A DNA stretch of 48,957 bases from Magnaporthiopsis rhizophila (taxonomy: Eukaryota; Ascomycota; Sordariomycetes; Magnaporthales; Magnaporthaceae): NCBI GenBank assembly GCA_003049465.1, contig PYSS01000180.1:1-48957 (forward strand), in the 5' to 3' direction. Positions 45,997 to 48,957 of the stretch are shown here, one piece after another. Position 1 is the first letter of the stretch. Each line of letters opens with the position of its first letter. The notes under the pieces were generated by a model. It had not been told where the DNA came from. It was given only the letters and a program-made list of their open reading frames with translations, and ran no database searches. The translations under genes and the position numbers were made by a program.

Positions 45997-46373
45997 TATC
46001 ACGGTACAATCCCTTATATAAGGACCAAGCACGTTTTAACCCCGGATATAACAATATTCCTTTTTGCTTTGGTGTAACGGGTACTACCTTGGTTTAGTTC
46101 CGTAATAGTTTGTCATATCTAATTTTAAATCGCTCAAATTTAATTCCCCGCACGGTTGCGCGCATAAGTTTTTGTTCGTAACATAATAGCTGGGTGGCGC
46201 AATACGCACGGAACACTACCTATATCGCTTTTTTTGCCAGGGGCAGGGCAATTTGGCTCCAGCGATTCGAAAAGCCAACCGAGGCTTTTTAAAAAAGCTT
46301 ATTAAGCGATTAACCCCGTGGCATGTGCATTATAATGCACGGGTGCCAACGTTTTGCTTGTGCAGCGCTAGTG
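45997..46373 (+). mobile_element. TRIM-like element, second copy, interrupted
   Basis: Left terminal repeat 45997-46107 (111 bp) followed by the same internal sequence as 34390-34680, including TTCCCCGCACGGT and GGGCAGGGCAAT. The copy stops at 46373, where a gypsy LTR starts. Its right terminal repeat would lie beyond the window if the gypsy inserted into an intact copy. Confidence 0.7.
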
Positions 46374-46802
46374 TGTTACGACCACAGCAGGCAGGGGACA
46401 GAGGGGCTGGGGCTAAACCCCAGCGGGACGCCCTTACCCCGCAGTTATAAAGGCCAAGGGCCAAATAACTAAGGCTAAGCTGGCACAGGAAATTACATAA
46501 TTAAGCATTTACCTAAGCACAGGTGATATATTTGTTATAAACATAACAAATATAGCACAGGTATAATAAGGAAATTTTGGGTATATAAAAAAGGGTTTCC
46601 TATTATATTGGTTAAATTTTAACTGAAGCTTCGGCATTAATTAACCTAAATTAGCTTCAAAGCACCCTTTTGGGCAAATAATAACAAATAACTGTTTTAT
46701 TAAAACCCCCAAACCTTATGCAAAATAACCTTGCAATCCAGTACTGCTTAATACTGCCCTTAAATACCTTATCCTAAAAACAAAAGGTTTATAATTATAA
46801 CA
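46374..46802 (+). repeat. third gypsy element 5' LTR
   Basis: 429 bp, TGTTAC to TATAACA. Shares the promoter block and the CTTCGGNATTAATTAACCTAA block with the inner LTRs but lacks part of the ATAGCAAA repeat array, which accounts for most of the length difference from 492 bp. Confidence 0.75.
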
Positions 46803-48957
46803 TTTTGACTGATCCTGTTTAGCACTTACCGGAAATAATAAATAATAGCAACCATAGCAATTGCAACCAAAAAAATCGAGATTATTACCATTAATAGCAC
46901 AAATTATAATAATTCTGCCTTAGCCCTGAAAATCCTTATCGAAAAGTTCGAAAAATTTAAAAAATAGCCAAAAATTACTCCTATTTATAAATTCCTTATT
47001 CCAAATAAATATAATAAAAAAAAAGGCAAATTTAAAACCTTTTTTACGAAATACAAAAGTTATTTTAAGTTTTATTAGAATAATTTTCAAAACGATTATC
47101 AAAAAATAATTTATACTGCTATTTATTTTAACGGTAAAATTAAGGATTGGTTTAAACCTGTATAAACTGATTATTTTAAAGGAAATAGCAAATTAAATAA
47201 ATTTATTAAACTATTTTTGCAAATTTTGAAAAGTTCGGCGAAAAAATTGCCAAAATGTTCGGACAGATGGATAAAAAACGGGTAACCGAGAAAAAGTTAT
47301 TTTAGCTGTGCCAAAAAGGCCCAGCATCCATTTATATTACCAAATTCCAGCAATTTATTAATAAATTTAACTGAACAAAAAATACCAAAATATTTTAATT
47401 TTATCAAAAATTAAAAAATAATATAAAAAATAAGTTAGCTAAGGAAAAAAAGCTTAAGGATTTTGTTAATTATATTATTAAAACCGTTTATATTAATAAT
47501 AAATTATATAAATGATATTTGGAAAAAAAGGTTCAGTAATTTCAGTTAGCGCGATAAAATAATAAAGCAAACCAAAAAAAAAGCCAAATAATAATAATTT
47601 ATTGCGTATAAAATATATTCGAAATTTATAAATTTATTTGCAAGGGTTATATATCCCTAATAATAAAAAAAGTAGCACAAAAAACAAAAGTATATCAAAT
47701 AGCAAAATGCTAAAAACGGAGGATATTTTAAATATGGATAATAAAAATATATTAAAAAGGATTATCCCTAAAAATAATTTATAATTAGTTAATATACGGA
47801 CCAAAAAAAACCTTATATTTAAAAGCTTTATTTAGCTAAATTTATTATTTTAATAATAAATGTTTTATATATAAATTAAATAAGGACAGATTAGGTTAAT
47901 ATTTTTAGCAATATTTGGCTATTATCCAACGGATTAACAGGTTAAACAGGGTATTTATAACAGCCAAACTTGAAAAATTAAAAAAATAAAAAGTACGGGA
48001 AATTATCCTTAATAATAACCTTAAAATTTTATAAAAAGAATAATGCATTTTTCAGCAAGTTTTAATAATATTTAAGGGCCTGTTAATCCAAAATAAAATA
48101 TTAAATATATTGGTTAAAAATGGTAAAAAAAATTCCGACCAAAAACCGCTTGGTTAAATATATTTAACCAAAGGGCCGGATAACAAAGGTTTTAAACCGG
48201 GCAAATTTTGGGCATTTATAAAAAAAAATCCCAGAAAATATAAAAAGCAAAACACGGAAATAACGGGTAAAAAAAAATATATGCCACGGTTAGCAATAAA
48301 AATAAAGCATTTTATTAAAAAATTTATATTTATATTTATAAAGTGCCGGTATATTTATTATTCGAAATATGGCCTAATAATCCGGAAAAATTTGAAAATT
48401 ATAAATTATACCGCAGGGTGCCCGTAATAAAAAATAATAATCGGTGCCTAAATTAGGGCCAAAATAACCAAATTATTATTTATTATAAAAAAAACATATA
48501 CCAAATACAGTATTAAAAAAATAACCCATTTTTATACCAGCAAAATTATATAATTAGCAAGGATTATAAAAATTTGGCGGTAAATAACAAAAGATATACA
48601 GAAATTTTTTGGGCAAAATATTTATATTATAATTATAATAATCATTTGTTTAAAAAGCTAAAAAATAATTAATTTTTAATAAAAAATAGCAAAAAATTTC
48701 GGGGCCTGCTAAAATAAAAGTAATAATTGCCTAAATAGCAAATTATATTTTGCAACCGTATTAAAAAAATAATAATATTTATCCCAGTATTTTATTATTT
48801 TATAATATGCATAGCAAAATTATTATTATATTATATTTGCCAAAAATTAAAATGCAAATGCTATACCGAAAAAAAGGCCAAAAATTAGCAAATTGGACAG
48901 CTTTATCCCGGTTACCAGTATAAACCAAAAAATTAGGGTATTTTACCAAAATAAGGG
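46374..48957 (+). mobile_element. third gypsy-type element, 5' part only, runs off the window
   Basis: Starts TGTTACGACCACAGC with a 5' LTR to 46802, then the same leader as the other two elements (TTTTGACTGATCCTGTTTAG). Gag relics lie at about 46930-47300 (FGEKIAKMFGQMDKKR) and a decayed zinc knuckle near 47730-47775. No RT motif is reached. The other LTR and TSD are outside the window, so completeness is unknown. Confidence 0.75.

Overview
The window looks like a scaffold from a filamentous ascomycete (Pezizomycotina, probably Sordariomycetes-like). The evidence is short introns with GTRNGT donors and CTRAY branch points, typical fungal housekeeping proteins, and a large AT-rich block in which retrotransposons have decayed by CpA-to-TpA changes. 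That pattern is the signature of repeat-induced point mutation (RIP). All assignments come from reading the sequence; no database search was run.

Layout. (1) 1-6433: gene-poor flank of normal base composition starting with a run of 53 A; no supportable gene. (2) 6434-8782 (+): fungal protein of unknown function, 761 aa. (3) 9362-11425: two mitochondrial complex I genes transcribed divergently from a shared 523-bp region, the 23-kDa Fe-S subunit (NDUFS8 type, minus) and the mitochondrial acyl carrier protein (NDUFAB1 type, plus). (4) 12423-14419 (+): ferroportin-family iron exporter gene interrupted by in-frame TAG codons. (5) 16010-18562 (+): Fcp1, the RNA polymerase II CTD phosphatase. (6) 19301-19953 (+): a third complex I subunit, NDUFA13/GRIM-19. 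(7) 20504-24313 (-): condensin subunit Cnd1. (8) 25000-26688 (+): Cdc7/Hsk1 DDK kinase, divergent from cnd1.

From about 26.9 kb to the end the composition changes abruptly to a RIP-degraded transposon nest with no intact gene. Its architecture can be read from terminal repeats and target-site duplications (TSDs). An outer minus-strand Ty3/gypsy-type element (28641-44312, TSD GCTAT) hosts three later insertions: a plus-strand gypsy element of 7,340 bp with two 492-bp LTRs (35049-42388, TSD ATTTG), a 596-bp TRIM-like element with two 111-bp terminal repeats (34279-34874, TSD GGTCA/GGCCA), and a GC-rich 299-bp solo LTR (31340-31638, TSD CGATT). Farther right lie an unnamed repeat (R) in inverted copies around a short telomere-like tract, a second TRIM copy, and a third gypsy element that begins at 46374 inside that TRIM and runs off the window.

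How the genes work together: three nuclear complex I genes lie within 10.6 kb, two of them sharing a promoter, and CCAAT boxes occur upstream of both loci. cnd1 and cdc7, both needed for the chromosome cycle, share a 686-bp divergent promoter. The strongest unusual observations are the complex I cluster, the stop in the conserved Arg-Asp-Trp motif of the ferroportin gene, the dated nest of insertions, the TRIM-like element, and a tRNA-like fold kept antisense at the same site in two gypsy elements with different but still pairing acceptor stems.
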